A stretch of DNA of 64,000 nucleotides from Lepidodermella squamata (lineage: Eukaryota > Gastrotricha), in NCBI GenBank assembly GCA_047495785.1, contig JBLDXI010000054.1, forward strand, positions 1,550,001 through 1,614,000. Reading direction: 5' to 3'. The position numbers and the translations under genes are program-made. The notes under the pieces are model-generated. The model was given only the letters and a program-made list of their open reading frames with translations. It searched no databases and was not told the origin of the DNA. Shown here in pieces: positions 23,812 to 36,224 of the stretch (position 1 is its first letter; each line of letters begins with the position of its first letter).

Positions 23812-25189
23812 AAATAGATCAGCTCAACTGAAGCGAGTCTGCAGGCGGTGGCTAGGGCGTTGATTTATGCGTCTCAAAAAACGCGCATTTAGCACGTGCT
23901 TACGCACTTACCGGTTTTTTGTAACGAAAAAAATTAGTGCACCGGCCAGGGTGTCCGTTTTTACTATTAGGTGTAATGTCTGGGACCAGGCTTGCGTGCT
24001 GCGGTAATTATTGCACTATTGCGACATGAAATCAGGCGACGCGAAATTCAGCAAGCAGCCTTCATCGCAGATTTTGTCTGGTGGAATGGTGTCAAGTCCA
24101 GGTGTCACGCACGTCACGCCAAAAATAGTCCTTTCTCATGATCACGTGGTCAGTTTTATGATAATTAATAGAATTTCGACCTAGTTGATATGTACCAACC
24201 CCCTATCAGCATGACGTTCAATGCTAAGGTCGAAATTTATCATTTTAAGAATTATTCAAGATGTTTAAAAAACGTCAAGGTCGATTGAATTTTCTGTAGT
24301 TTGTGGCTGTCCGAAATAAGCCGGGTGATTTCGTTTTTTCTGGCTGAATTTCAGGACAAATGAGCAATTCAAATTTGTTCTAAACATGATCATCTAACTG
24401 AAGTCGATGCGCTCTTTCTTTTGCGCTTTTTTCCGGCTACAAAATACTGCAGAATAAAAAAGTTGGCAATTTTTTACCTCGGCGCACACCTGCGAAGAAG
24501 TGCAACCATTATTCGTAAAAAAATCCGTTTCTCATATTTCAGATGTCATTTGAAAGGCGGGACTCCGGACTATCTTCTACATTTTGAACGGTATTTTTAT
24601 CCACCAGGGTTGAGGAGAAACGCGCGCTCAAAGTCAAAAGTGTCCGAAATTATTCCGTCCGAAAAAGGACCGCGTTACAGTATGTGCAAATTTTAAAAAT
24701 CAAAACATTTTCAGGTTTTTTGGGGAAAGGTGTGTCTCTACAAGTGAAAATGAACCCATACATATTTTACGCTTTACGCTTCGATAATATCAATAAATGG
24801 TCTTGCCCGGGAGCCTCCTCCAGTCAAAGGAAAACAGCGATTGAGAAGATGCGTTATACGACTTTATTGATGCATGTGTGACTTTGAACGTGATCTGCAC
24901 ATTAACATTATCCAAGACTTTCACAGGTTTTGTTTTCAAAATCTAAGCCGACCTAATAAGGTCTTTTGGCATACCTAATAAGCACGACGGCCACAGGCTA
25001 ACTTAATGAGAACAATTCTTTAGAAGACTATGACTAATTAGGTTGCAAAAAAGTGAAAACAAAGGAACTGATAAAATTTTAAGCTGAGATTTAGCCGAAA
25101 AATAGCGAATAGTGAATATGACTCGGGAATTTGCGGTTTTGATTATTGCCCTCTACCTTGAGGCAAAGAAAACTATTAAGCTGTCGATG
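23812..25189. other. Intergenic, no supported gene
   Basis: Upstream of GGT copy B and downstream of GGT copy C. ORFs at 24421-24696 and 24684-24881 (+) have no family signal or start context. The ORF at 25112-25600 (+) is antisense to the last GGT-C exon and is rejected. Confidence 0.6.
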
Positions 25190-27606
25190 CTAGAAGCCAT
25201 CAGGATAGCCTTGACGACGGCGATCACTGACAGCTCTTATAACAAAGCGAGCCTGATTCGGGTCAAAAACACGCTCGATCGCGGTGATTGTGCTGAAAAA
25301 GCTGGCTGCATTCTCCAGCTGATCTACGTGGCCGAAATCCCGTTTCAGAACGGCAAGCAACTCTCTAGGCGCAGCATCTTCCTTCTCGTACTGAAGAGTT
25401 TCAGGAAACAGCTGATGATGCAGCCGGGAAGCATCAACAGCTTGCTTTATATCTTCCCTAAGAAACAAATTTCGAAACGCAACGTAGGCGACTCCAGTCG
25501 TAATCTTCGAACCACCGCCCCCTCCGATAACCAGCCTTGGGTAGTAGATAGATTTATCACCCTCACCGTGCTTCTGAAGAATGACAGTCGGGCACATTGA
25601 AGAGACAGGCCGTTTACCAGGTTTGATCACATTAGCTCGGCTGGGTGTTAGGCCCCAATTATTAGGCAATTTTGTGGTCGAAAAGTCGTCCATTTCATTA
25701 TTGAAAACAATACCTGTCCTTTTACCAACAATACCACTGCCAAAGCTGGTTGAAAAGGTTCAGCACAAGTTTTAGGGGTAATCTCGCCAAACTTACTAGG
25801 TATTGATGGTTGAAGTCAAAGCTACAGCATTCCCAGCTCCATCAATGATAGACATGTGCGAGGTCCCAGCTGTTCTAGGCTGCTGATACATCTCCATTGT
25901 CGCGTATTTGTTAGTGGGCTGGGTCGATGTGTCATTGATTAGGCTTCGAATGAATTCACTGTAATCATGCGATGTCAAATTATTGACTAAATCCTCCATT
26001 TCAGAATGGAAGGAACCATCCCCCATCAGGGTACGCTTTGCATAGGCGAATTTGAAAGATTCAATGAGGCGGTGGTAGGCCAGTGGGTTTACAACATCTT
26101 TCGCAGTAATATTGTACCCGGCCATGATATTCAAGATAAAAGCTAGAATAACCCCACTCCCAGGCGGTCTCATGCTGTATAGCTTGAACTCTTCCTTATC
26201 CGAGTTCGAAAACGAAAATGCGACTGGTTCACGCCATTCTGGTTTGTAGCGGCGAAGATCCTCAGCGGTAATCGGCGAGCCAGCATCTTTCAAATCAGCC
26301 ACTATGTCTTCAGCGAGGGATCCGTTGTAGAAATCGGATGGACCATTCAAAGCGATCCGTTCCATCGTCTTGGCCAAAGTAGGGTACTTCATCAAATCTC
26401 CTGTTCTATAAGACGCCCCAGTTGCTGGGTTTGTGATCAGCTTCCTAAAGATTATGAAAGCTGGAAGCTGAATTGTTTAACAAAACTGTTTATACCTGAA
26501 TTCGGTGAAAATCGATTGGTCTTGGACCTTGGAATTTGTTGAATTTATGAACTCATCGATAGCAACTTCGACTGATCTTGAAACTTTGAAGCCATCGATG
26601 CACAGTCGCTGGGCGACCTGAATCAGCTGAGACCACGGCAGTCGACCGAACTTCGCATGGACTTCCCCCAATCCGGCTACGAACCCTGGAACACCTATAG
26701 CGTAGCCACCTTTACACAAATTTACGCAGGTAAAGAATTCAATAATTATTCCAAGTTTACTATAGAGCGAAGATATTGTTTTGTCTTCGAACATGTCCTC
26801 AGTCGCTGACAAGTAGGCCACCTCCCTGGAGTCTATCGTATACGCTTTCTGGGTTTTCTGGTCCCAAATTGTCATGAAAAATCCACCTCCAACCCCTGCA
26901 AAGTGAATATTCACGACATTGTCGCAAAACGCTGTCGCCACGGCTGCGTCTACCACCGAACCACCCAATGCCAGGATTTCAGTCCCAACCTCGTTGCAGA
27001 TTCCTGCGACTGAATTCACAGCAGCAAACCGGTAGACTCCCATGGGCGATGGAGATACTAGGATAAATTCTTACAGTGAGAAGGTAAATGAGAAGCTTAA
27101 AACTCACCATATGTGAACTCGTTAGCTAAATTAGAGCTTGCTGCCGATTTTGGAATGACTTTATGACAAGTTGTTGGGTTAGACCAGTTGAGGCTTATGA
27201 CCCCACATAGAATAGTGCTACTACCGTTAATGAGCCTGTACCCATCATCACAGATAATTCTCCGCTGAGCTCCAATTCTCGAATCGCCGTTCAGAATTTT
27301 CCCATGCTCAACTTTTGGCGCGGGGCCACACGTTGGATTACAAGTTCCGAAAGGATCGGGTAGCCATAGACCATCCGATGAGCATGCTCGAGTTCTGACA
27401 CCCTCGCCTATCGCGAAACCTTCGAAACAAGATATTGATACATTAGTTCCTTCCTGGACTTCAGTTCTTTGTGGCAAGACAGTCCTCAGCTCCGTTTTAA
27501 GGTAGACTCCATTACTTAGGAATGGCAAGAAACATTTCGCGGATGAGCTTTCGAGGCATATCGAAACAATGAAGAGGATCACAATAGTTGTACACTGCTG
27601 GTTCAT
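25190..27606 (-). CDS. Secreted CCP(sushi)-gamma-glutamyltransferase, copy C
   Basis: Five exons on minus: 27606-27108, 27057-26761, 26709-26496, 26444-25797 and 25745-25190, giving 737 residues. The chosen ATG opens on a signal peptide (MNQQCTTIVILFIVSICLESSSA); an in-frame ATG seven codons upstream is possible. The signal peptide and the two CCP modules (CFLPFLS...GTC and CGPAPKV...TTC) share one exon, so the first intron of copies A and B is absent. The nucleophile is Thr531 in TSHMSI, followed by TSTINTYFGS, NNEMDDFS, RPVSSMCP and GGGGGSK. All catalytic motifs are intact. It is the copy nearest the GalNAc-transferase array. Confidence 0.9.
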
Positions 27607-27843
27607 CGCATGAGATGGTTGAAACATCTTGTATAGAGTGTATGAAATGATATATAATAAAATATTATTTCTTCTTAGAGCATAGTAGGTAATAACAACA
27701 TACGTATTATGTCTAGCGAGCGTGGTTTTTTCTCTCAAGCTCGGTAAATATTTGCTTTGTAAAAAATGATTCATTATTAGCCCAACCCAACAGACCGTGC
27801 GGTATTAGAGAAATTTAGTTCAAACGCAAAATTTTGACGGATA

Positions 27844-27849
27844 TTTATT
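27844..27849 (-). terminator. Polyadenylation signal AATAAA
   Basis: Read on minus, AATAAA lies about 10 bases after the stop codon of GalNAc-transferase T1, and may be slightly early for efficient use. Confidence 0.4.
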
Positions 27850-27857
27850 CGTAATTA

Positions 27858-29833
27858 TCATCCATTGAATAAGTATTCTATAAGAGTGTGAAATAGACCG
27901 AAAAAAACGCATGCAGAGCTTGCAAGCTTCCTTTCCGCCACGATATTTGTTAGCAGATAATCAGGAGGACCCCGTTTCCATTCCCAGATCTGGCGACGTT
28001 TTTCCTCGCTACAGGGACTGGTCATCAGCTCAAGACCAACCGCTTCAATGCACTCATTTGTGAAATTGCTTTTAAGCATTCCATTCTGGAAAAAATGAAG
28101 GATAAAGCTCAATTTATGACACCTTAAAAGTAAATACGGGTAAAAGGTGGAATATTTGATTTTCAGCATCTAAATTGCACAACTCTGTCTGAACTTTATG
28201 ATCTCCCTTGGTGACAAGGCAGTTTAGATCTTGGCGAACAAATCCAGATTTCGACATGTACCAGACTTGCTTCTCTGAAGAAAACTCGTTAAATTAGTAA
28301 TTGAGCGAAACATAAAATACCTTAACCATTTGAGTGCTGGCAGCGAGTCAGCTTCGCAGAATTGTCAATGCAAAGGTTAGTTCGAGTGCTGCGAATTACA
28401 CCAGAAGCATGAACATTCAAAGGGTCTAGTGTTTCCGGGGCCACATGCTCCAGAAACCAACTGAATGGTTTGCAATTCAGCTTCTCACGCAGCTTTTTCC
28501 GTTCAGTTACATTCGGGCTCGTCGAGACCGGAAGTGCTAGATATTTGTAGTATTGATGTTTGTACTCATCAAACCAAACCTCAGCGATTCGAATGTTGTT
28601 TCGCAGAAACGGGAATACAATCACGGCATACGGTTCAACGAATGGTAATAGATTTGGAGTGGGATTTTGATCAAACATATGACCAACCCGACTGCATGGG
28701 ATGATCTCCTGGCTACCACCGCAAAGCCATACTTTCATGGCGAGTTCGACATTTTCGGATCCCCAAACCTCCATTCCATCATCGAACATTCCTAGTTTTA
28801 TGAAATAGTCTCTTCTCATGACGTAGTGTCCAGTGATAGCAATAGGGCACTCTATAGGATCTGCAGCGGTCTTACGTTTCTCTCGACGCCATTTTGAGGT
28901 CTGAAGAAAAAAATTGATTGATGTTTTTGTTGGCAATCATATACTTGCATAAATCCATTGGAGCGTGAAATCCCAGACGAACTGAGTGGTGAATCCCGTT
29001 TCTCCATTGAAATGGAAAGCCAGAGTGTCGTGGCCAATCGAATCATGAACCGGCAGTACAACAATGGAATGCTTTTCATAGATCCTATATAAAAGAGGCT
29101 CTAGCCATCCATGAGTCACCTCCACATGGGCATCCAAGTAAGCGATTACTTCTCCAGTTGCTTGGCGAGCCGCGAAATTTCTGGCTTTTATAATTCCAAG
29201 CCGTTCTTTGGTTCGGAACATTTTTACTTTGGGAAATCGTTGCATATACCTCTCAAGCGGTTCTTTGAGATTCTCGTCGTCTGACATATCATCTACCAAT
29301 ATGATTTCTTTGAGAAGGGATGGTGGAGATCTATTGATAACCGAATGAATTGTCCTCAGCAGCATAGACCAAGCTTCGTTGTAAAAACAAATCAAAACTG
29401 ACGCTTGAGGCAGTTTTTCGATAGGGTACTTAATGTTCCGACATTCGAGAGGCCGTATATCAGGGAGAGATCGGTTTAGAGACATGAGATCGGAAGCAAA
29501 GGCGTTGTAGTGATGGGTGAAAATCTTTTCCGTGTATCTTTTCATATCCTGCCGGCCGAGCCGCAATTTATCGATCAATACAGGATCGCCATTCTTGCCG
29601 TATTTATCTGGAATAACAGGGTAACCATCTGCTCCTGGTTCGTTAAGCAGAGCTTTGAATGTTCCAGCTTTTGAGTAGAACTCGGCTATATAACCGGCGA
29701 TTTGAAAGATTTGATACAGCCATAGCGTGATGATTGTAAAATAAATCAGTGTAATCAATTTTCTAGGTGTTAACCGCTTGATTGTGGTTGCCAGCAGGCG
29801 ACTGTAATAAGACAGTGCGTGGAACAAAGACAT
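27858..29833 (-). CDS. Polypeptide N-acetylgalactosaminyltransferase T1 (GT27)
   Basis: Exons on minus: 29833-28949, 28900-28327, 28274-28138 and 28085-27858, giving 607 residues. A short basic cytosolic tail and a transmembrane helix (about residues 26-47) give type II Golgi topology. The GT27 catalytic domain has YNEAWS, VDDMSDD, the metal-binding DAH motif at 234-236 (usual DSH), WGSENVE with Glu344, and CSRVGH. It would transfer GalNAc from UDP-GalNAc to Ser/Thr, starting mucin-type O-glycans. A ricin-type lectin domain ends in [15 protein letters not shown] hydrophobic C-terminal tail ([17 protein letters not shown]) then follows, unusual for the family. The first intron starts GCAAGT, an apparent GC-AG intron; the paralogue has GTAAGT there. 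Confidence 0.9.
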
Positions 29834-30970
29834 TGTTATTAATTTTCATTACATGTGTTAATCATGTGTTAATGGGTAAACACACTGCCGACATCTCTCG
29901 CGTGGTTTTGTTCAACTGTTTACACTAGTTACATTGCTAACCGAAATTACATGTACGGTCCAGAGCAGCAACTTTGACAAAGCCAATAGGTAACTTCAAC
30001 AAAGGAATTCTAGCGGAAGACCTTGACTTTTTATTGACATCAGCCATAAGAGAATTACTTTCTTTGGGGGCTGTGATCTTACATTTATAAATTTGCCATA
30101 AAGAAACTTTATTACCAGTCTTATCATATCTAGAAAACCCAAGTGCGTACTACACAAAAGTTTTTTTTTTTTCAAAAGTACGCTTCCTTTGCTGTGGCAC
30201 TAGTTCACAGTTCACAAAGATACATTAAACGAGGATCCTGCTTCTCCAACTGACTAAAATGAACTCACGAGTATTGCCAGGTCGTTTTTCATGTATAATT
30301 CCCCATCTTCGTATTCCTATAATTAGTTACAATTTAATTACAATTACATTATCTATTATTCAATTTTTCAACTTCGTGCTACCATTTACAATTAAAAAAT
30401 AATGTTAGGGAGCACTCTTTTTGCCAAGAAATTCTGCCCATGCCAAGCTATATTGCATTCACACAAGATCACACTACTAAATCAGATATTTTAGGAGCCC
30501 GCTGTACCTAGGGCGGAACAATCAGGCCGTTCTCGCCATTGATTATTCTTTCTAAATGGTTTGATGCCTAATAATGGCCTTTGTAAAGCCGGAACGTCGC
30601 TGGAGTCTCTTAACGCCATGATTCTTTAGTAAATATTTCAGCAAACAGTCCCTCATCGCCCGATTGACATCACAGCCTGACAGTTGAAATAAAAATAATA
30701 GTTAAATGAGACTGGCTACATCTAAATTCGACACATTTTGGTTGATTGCAGGAGTTCGATATTCGACCCTACGTAGATCATAAGGGAATATGAAGTCCTA
30801 CGCGCGACCGATGCCACGTTATCCGCTACTCGCCATTTCCACCAACAAAATTTCATCAGTCCACGTTGAAAGTAGACACTAACGAAAAAGATTGGCAACA
30901 ATTTGTTCGCGGATGAGCATTTCGGACAATCGAGCTGAGGATCATAAGTGCAACAGATTTTTATTTGTCA
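29834..30970. other. Intergenic between T1 and T2
   Basis: No supported gene. The sequence at about 30231-30291 is the inverted copy of 33284-33345 (see repeat). The last 120 bases resemble the sequence 3' of T3 (about 34095-34215), so the 3' flank was duplicated together with the gene. Confidence 0.55.
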
Positions 30971-33345
30971 TTATAAACTATTGAGTATTACGAGCACGAG
31001 AAAAATACCGGACACTGCACATGCGGCGCCTGAGAGTGTCAGTTGTTCTGCGATATTTTTAAGCAAATAATCAGGGGGACCTCTTTTCCATTCCCAGATC
31101 TGGCGACGCTTTGCCGCACTACAGGGACTCGTCACCAGTTCAAGGCCGGCAGCTTCAATGCATTCATTAGTGAAATTGCTTTTAATCATCCCATTCTGGA
31201 TAAAAACGAAGAATAAAGCTCAATTTATGACGTCTCAAAAGCTATTACGGGTAAAAGGTGGAATATTTGATTTTCAGCATCTAAATTGCACAACTCTGGG
31301 TAAACTTTGCGATCTCCCCTAGTGACAAGGCAGCGAAGATCTTGCCGAACAAATCCAAATTTTGACAAGTACCAGATTTGTTTTTCTGACAAGAGAATCA
31401 TTAAAAACGTATTTTCTCAGTAAAATGATTATACCATTTGAATGCTGGCATCGGATCAGCCTTACAGTATTGTCAATGCACAGGTTAGTGCCACTGCTCC
31501 GTATCACCCCTGAGGCATACACGTTTAGAGGATCCAATGTTTCTGGGGCCACATGCTCCAGAAACCAACTGAATGGTTTGCAATTCAGCTTCTCACGCAA
31601 CAGCTTCCTATCAGTTACATTCGGGCTCGTCGAGACCGGAAGTGCCAGATATTTGTAGTAATGATGTTTGTACTCATCGAACCACACCTCTGCGATTCTG
31701 ATGTTGTTTCGTATAAATGGGAACACAATCATGCGGTAGGTTTCACGAATGGCAGCAGATTTGGAGTGGGATTTTGATCGAACATATGGCCAACCCGGCT
31801 GCATGGAATGATTTCCTGGCTACCACCACAAAGCCATACTTTAATAGCGAGCTCGACATTCTCCGATCCCCAAACCTCCATCCCATCATCAAACATTCCT
31901 AATTTCATGAAATAGTCTCTTCTCATGACGTAGTGTCCAGTGATAGCAATAGGGCACTCTATAGGATCTGCAGCGGTCTTACGTTTCTCTCGACGCCATT
32001 TTGAGGTCTAAAGAAAATATTTGAAAAAGTTGTATTCTCAGCAATCATGTACTTACATAAATCCATTGGAGCATGAAATCCCAGACAAATTGAGTGGTGA
32101 ATTTGGTTTCTCCATGGAAATCGTAAGCCAGAGTATTGTGGGCAATCTCATCATGAACCGGCAGTACAACAATCCATTGCTTTTCGTAGATCCTATGAAG
32201 CAGAGGTTCCAACCATCCAGGGGTAACCTCCACATGGGCATCTAAATAAGCTATTACTTCTCCAGTTGCTTGGCGAGCCGCGAAGTTTCTGGCTTTTATA
32301 ATTCCAAGCCGCTCTTTGGTTCGGAATATTTTGACCTTCCGGAATCGCTTGAGATACTCCTCGAGTGGGGCTTTCAAATTCTCGTCGTCTGACATATCGT
32401 CTACCAGGATTATTTCTTTGAGTAGGGATGGTGGAGATCTGTTGATAACCGAATGAATTGTCCTCAGCAGCATAGACCAAGCTTCGTTGTAGAAACAAAT
32501 TAAAACTGAAGCTTGGGGTAATTTGTCGATAGGGTATACTATGTTGCGACATTCCGGCGGCCTGATGTCGGGAAGAGATCGGTTCAGAGACATTAGATCC
32601 GAAGCAAATGCGTTATAGTGATGGGTGAAGATCTTCTCAGTATATCTTTTCATATCCTGCCGGCCGAGCCGCATTTTATCGATCACTACAGGATCGCCAT
32701 TCTTTCCATATTCATCTGGAATTACTGGAGATCCTGGTTCGTTTAGCAACGGTCTGAATGTTCCAGCTTTTGAGTAGAAATCGGCTGCATAGCCGGCGAT
32801 TTGGATGAGAAGATACAGCCATAGCGTAATGATTGTAAAACAAATCAGAGTTACGAATTTTCTTGGTGTAAACCGCTTGATTGTTGTGGCCAGCAGACGA
32901 CTGTAATATGACAGTGCGTGAAACAAAGACGTTGTTATTTTCATTACATATGCTAATTATGAGTTCACGGGTAAACGCTCTGCCGACAAACGTAGCAATT
33001 TAACATTTCAAGCCAATAGGTAGCTTCACAGTGAAGGAAGTAGGCTTTTCGCCGATTACAGTCGTTACCTTTTTATCTGATGCTTTTCCAGAGTCGTTTT
33101 ACTCGCACTTATTTACCTTCAGCCTTTCTCTTCTGATAGTTTTGGGGTAGGACTGCTACAACACAAAGAATTACAACACCGCGAGCAAAGCGAGATTTAG
33201 CAGTCGCTTTTTCGCAATCATTGGGTATAGAAATGCGCTGTCGCGACACCCCAGCACCCCTGTACTTCGCAGAATTTTACGCGGAAAACGACCCGGCAAT
33301 ACTTATGGGTTCATTTTGGTCAGTGCGCCAAGTAGGATCCTTGCA
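30231..33345. repeat. Dispersed inverted repeat pair flanking T2
   Basis: About 60 bases at 30231-30291 are roughly 80 percent identical to the reverse complement of 33284-33345, sharing a core like GGCAATACT...GTTCATTTT.GTCAGT. The copies lie on either side of gene T2. They look like remnants of one dispersed element. Only the two arms are the repeat; the T2 gene lies between. Confidence 0.5.
30971..32944 (-). pseudogene. GalNAc-transferase T2 with a 1-nt frameshift
   Basis: Exons on minus: 32944-32057, 32007-31435, 31385-31249 and 31195-30971. Exon 2 is 573 nt, while the same exon is exactly 574 nt in T1, T3 and T4. The lost base is near 31735-31741, after the PNLLPFV motif, and brings an in-frame stop within a few codons. 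Downstream sequence continues coding in another frame through the rest of the catalytic domain, the lectin domain and a hydrophobic tail (SGIFLVLVILNSL). Upstream, transmembrane segment, DAH and WGSENVE motifs are intact. Everything else, including splice sites, is preserved, so this is a young pseudogene, a polymorphism or a sequencing error. Confidence 0.8.
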
Positions 33346-34223
33346 CTTGGGGGTATTTTCGCGCGGGGGTATTTTAATGAGGGTGTTAATTAATTAACTA
33401 AATGAATTATGAAATTGTTATGTCGCTACATTGTGTCCAAGAAATTAGCAGTGTCTAACAAGAATTTGCTTACCGGCTAATTTTCCAGCCGTTGATGCGT
33501 GAGCGATATTGAGCGACAGCTCTGAAAAAGCAACCGAGTTTCATGTATGCAGCCTCGTAAAAATTTTTTACAATGTCACGGAGTAGCGTGTATACAGAAA
33601 TTTCTTGCACACACTGTAGGCTGTAACGTAAAAAAAACATGGATCATTGTTTGAAGTAATGGTATCCACTTCCTTCAGTTTGTCATCAAACATCCTAATT
33701 CATCATTATTTATCACCATGCTTTAGCTGGCGGTTTTTTCTTGATTTTAGGTCTGGATGTTGCTTTCCTACTTAGTGTGGATTCAACATTGTCATTGAAG
33801 GCCCAAAGGAGAGCTATGTCTACAGGTTTGAGAAATGCTGCCATTGTATTTATATGCTTCAGGCGTCAAATTAATAGGATTGACGTAGTGATTTTTAGAC
33901 CACAGTTCAATTTATCTGTATGAACAGTGAACTATGCCAGGACCGCGTTTCCGTTGTTTTTCCGTTAATCTATGATAAATTAGGCTTCTCGGTTTTCTGG
34001 TGCCTGGTTCCATGTTTTCGTGAAAAATCCGCCTGCGTATATATGTCATGAGACATTCGTTCCTCACTGCAAAATTCGTTCGAGGTAAAGCATTCATCAG
34101 TTCCCATTTAAGCTAGACGCCAATGGATAAGATATGCAAGAATGCTTTCGCGGCGTTTCAGACAAGTCGAGCTGACGAACACGAGCAACACTTTGACTGA
34201 TTTTTATTCGCTATTATCAACCT
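32945..34223. other. Intergenic between T2 and T3
   Basis: No supported gene; the short ORF at 33741-33923 (+) has no signal. It includes the second copy of the dispersed inverted repeat. From about 34095 it resembles the 3' flank of T2. Confidence 0.55.
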
Positions 34224-36224
34224 TCAAATATTTATTGCGAGCGCGAGAAATATACCGGAAGTTGCACATGCGGCGCCTGAGAGTGTCAGTTGTTCTGCGA
34301 TATTTTTGAGCAAATAATCAGGAGGACCTCGTTTCCATTCCCAAATCTGGCGACGCTTCTCCTCGCTACAGGGGCTCGTCTTTAGTTCAAGACCAGCAGC
34401 TTCAATGCACTCGCCTGTGACGTTGCTTTTAATCATCCCATTCTGGCAAAAAATCAAAATTAAGCCCGATTCATGACTTCTTCAGGGTAAATACGGGTAG
34501 AAGGTGGAATATTTGATTTTCAGCATCGTAATCGCACAAATCGGCATGAACATTATGGTTTCCATTCGTTTGGAGGCAATTAGCGTCTTGCCGAACAAAT
34601 CCCGGTTTCGACAAGTACCAGACTTGCTTCTCTGACGAGAGAATTCGTTGAATAGGTTAATTATAGATTTCCCTCATAGACATAGATTTCCCTTACCATT
34701 TGAGTGCTGGCAACGAGTCAGCCTTACAGTATTGTAAATGCACAGGTTAGTTCCACTGCTCCGTATCACCCCTGAGGCATACACGTTTAGAGGATCCAGT
34801 GTTTCTGGGGCCACATGCTCGAGAAACCAACTGAATGGTTTGCAATTCAGCTTCTCACGCAACTGCTTCCTCTCAGTTACATTCGGGCTCGTCGAGACCG
34901 GAAGTGCCAGATATTTGTAGTATTGATGCTTGTACTCATCGAACCACACCTCAGCGATTCGAATGTTGTTTCGCAGAAACGGGAAAACAATCATGGCATA
35001 CGGTTCAACGAACGGTAGTAGATTTGGGGTGGGATTTTGATCGAACATATGACCAACCCGGCTGCATGGGATGATTTCCTGGCTACCACCACAAAGCCAT
35101 ACTTTAATAGCGAGCTCGACATTCTCCGATCCCCAAACCTCCATCCCATCATCAAACATTCCTAATTTCATGAAATAGTCTCTTCTCATGACGTAGTGGC
35201 CAGTGATAGCAATAGGGCATTCGATTGGGTCTGCAGCAGATTTGCGTTTCTCTCGGCGCCATTTTGGAGTCTAAAGAACAAAATTTTATTTTTTTATTTT
35301 TGCTAATACCTAAGTTTATCACGGCAAGCTTACGGAAATCCATATTAGTGTGAAATCCCACAGGAATTGAGTGGTGAAACCCGTTTCCGGATTGTAATTG
35401 TATGCCAGAGTATCGTGACTTATCGAATCATGAACTGGCAGTACAACAATCGATTGCTTTTCGTAGATCCTATGGAGCAGAGGTTCCAACCATCCAGGGG
35501 TAACCTCTACATGGGCATCTAAATAAGCGATCACCTCGCCAGTTGCATGACGAGCCGCGAAGTTCCTCGCTTTGATAATTCCAAGTCGCTCTTTGGTTCG
35601 GAATATTTTCACCTTAGGAAATCGCTTTAGGTACTCCTCGAGTGGTGATTTGAGGTTCTCGTCGTCTGACATATCATCCACCAAAATGATTTCTTTGAGA
35701 AGGGATGGTGGAGATCGGTTGATAACCGAATGAATTGTCCTCAGCAGCATAGACCAAGCTTCGTTGTAGAAACAAATCAAAACCGAAGCTTGGGGCAACT
35801 TATCGGTAGGATATTCAATGTTTCGACATTCCGGCGGCCTTATGTCTGGTAGAGATCGGTTCAGAGACATTAGATCCGAAGCAAATGCGTTATAGTGATG
35901 GGTGAAGATCTTCTCAGTATATCTTTTCATATCCTGCCGGCCGAGTGTTAATTTATCGATCAGCACAGGTTTCCCGCTTTTCCCATAATCATCTGGAACC
36001 TCGCTGGAGACATTACCACCTGGTTCGTTTAGCATAGCTTTGAATGTTCCACCTTTTGTGTAAAAATCGACCACGAAGTCGGTGATTTGAGATAGTCGAT
36101 ACAGCCATATTGCGATTGTTAAGCAGCAGATCGAAGTAAGTAAATTTCTAAGTGAGAATCGCTGGATTGCAGGGCGAAGCAAGCGGCTGTAGTATGACGG
36201 TGAGTGAAACAAAGTCGTCCTCAT
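34224..36224 (-). CDS. Polypeptide N-acetylgalactosaminyltransferase T3 (GT27)
   Basis: Exons on minus: 36224-35334, 35270-34697, 34631-34495 and 34442-34224, giving 606 residues. Type II topology has the transmembrane helix at about residues 28-48. GT27 motifs YNEAWS, VDDMSDD, DAHVE, WGSENVE and CSRVGHMF are intact. The lectin domain ends [14 protein letters not shown] and is followed by a hydrophobic tail ([19 protein letters not shown]) almost identical to that of T2. T3 shares long identical stretches with T2 and, separately, with T4, pointing to gene conversion. It is predicted to be active if the array's AGG-loop replacement ([12 protein letters not shown] instead of AGGLFSI.RDYF) is tolerated. 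Confidence 0.9.

Noticed and set aside
25112-25600. 162-codon ORF on plus
   Set aside because: It is exactly antisense to the last exon of GGT copy C, which has strong family evidence.
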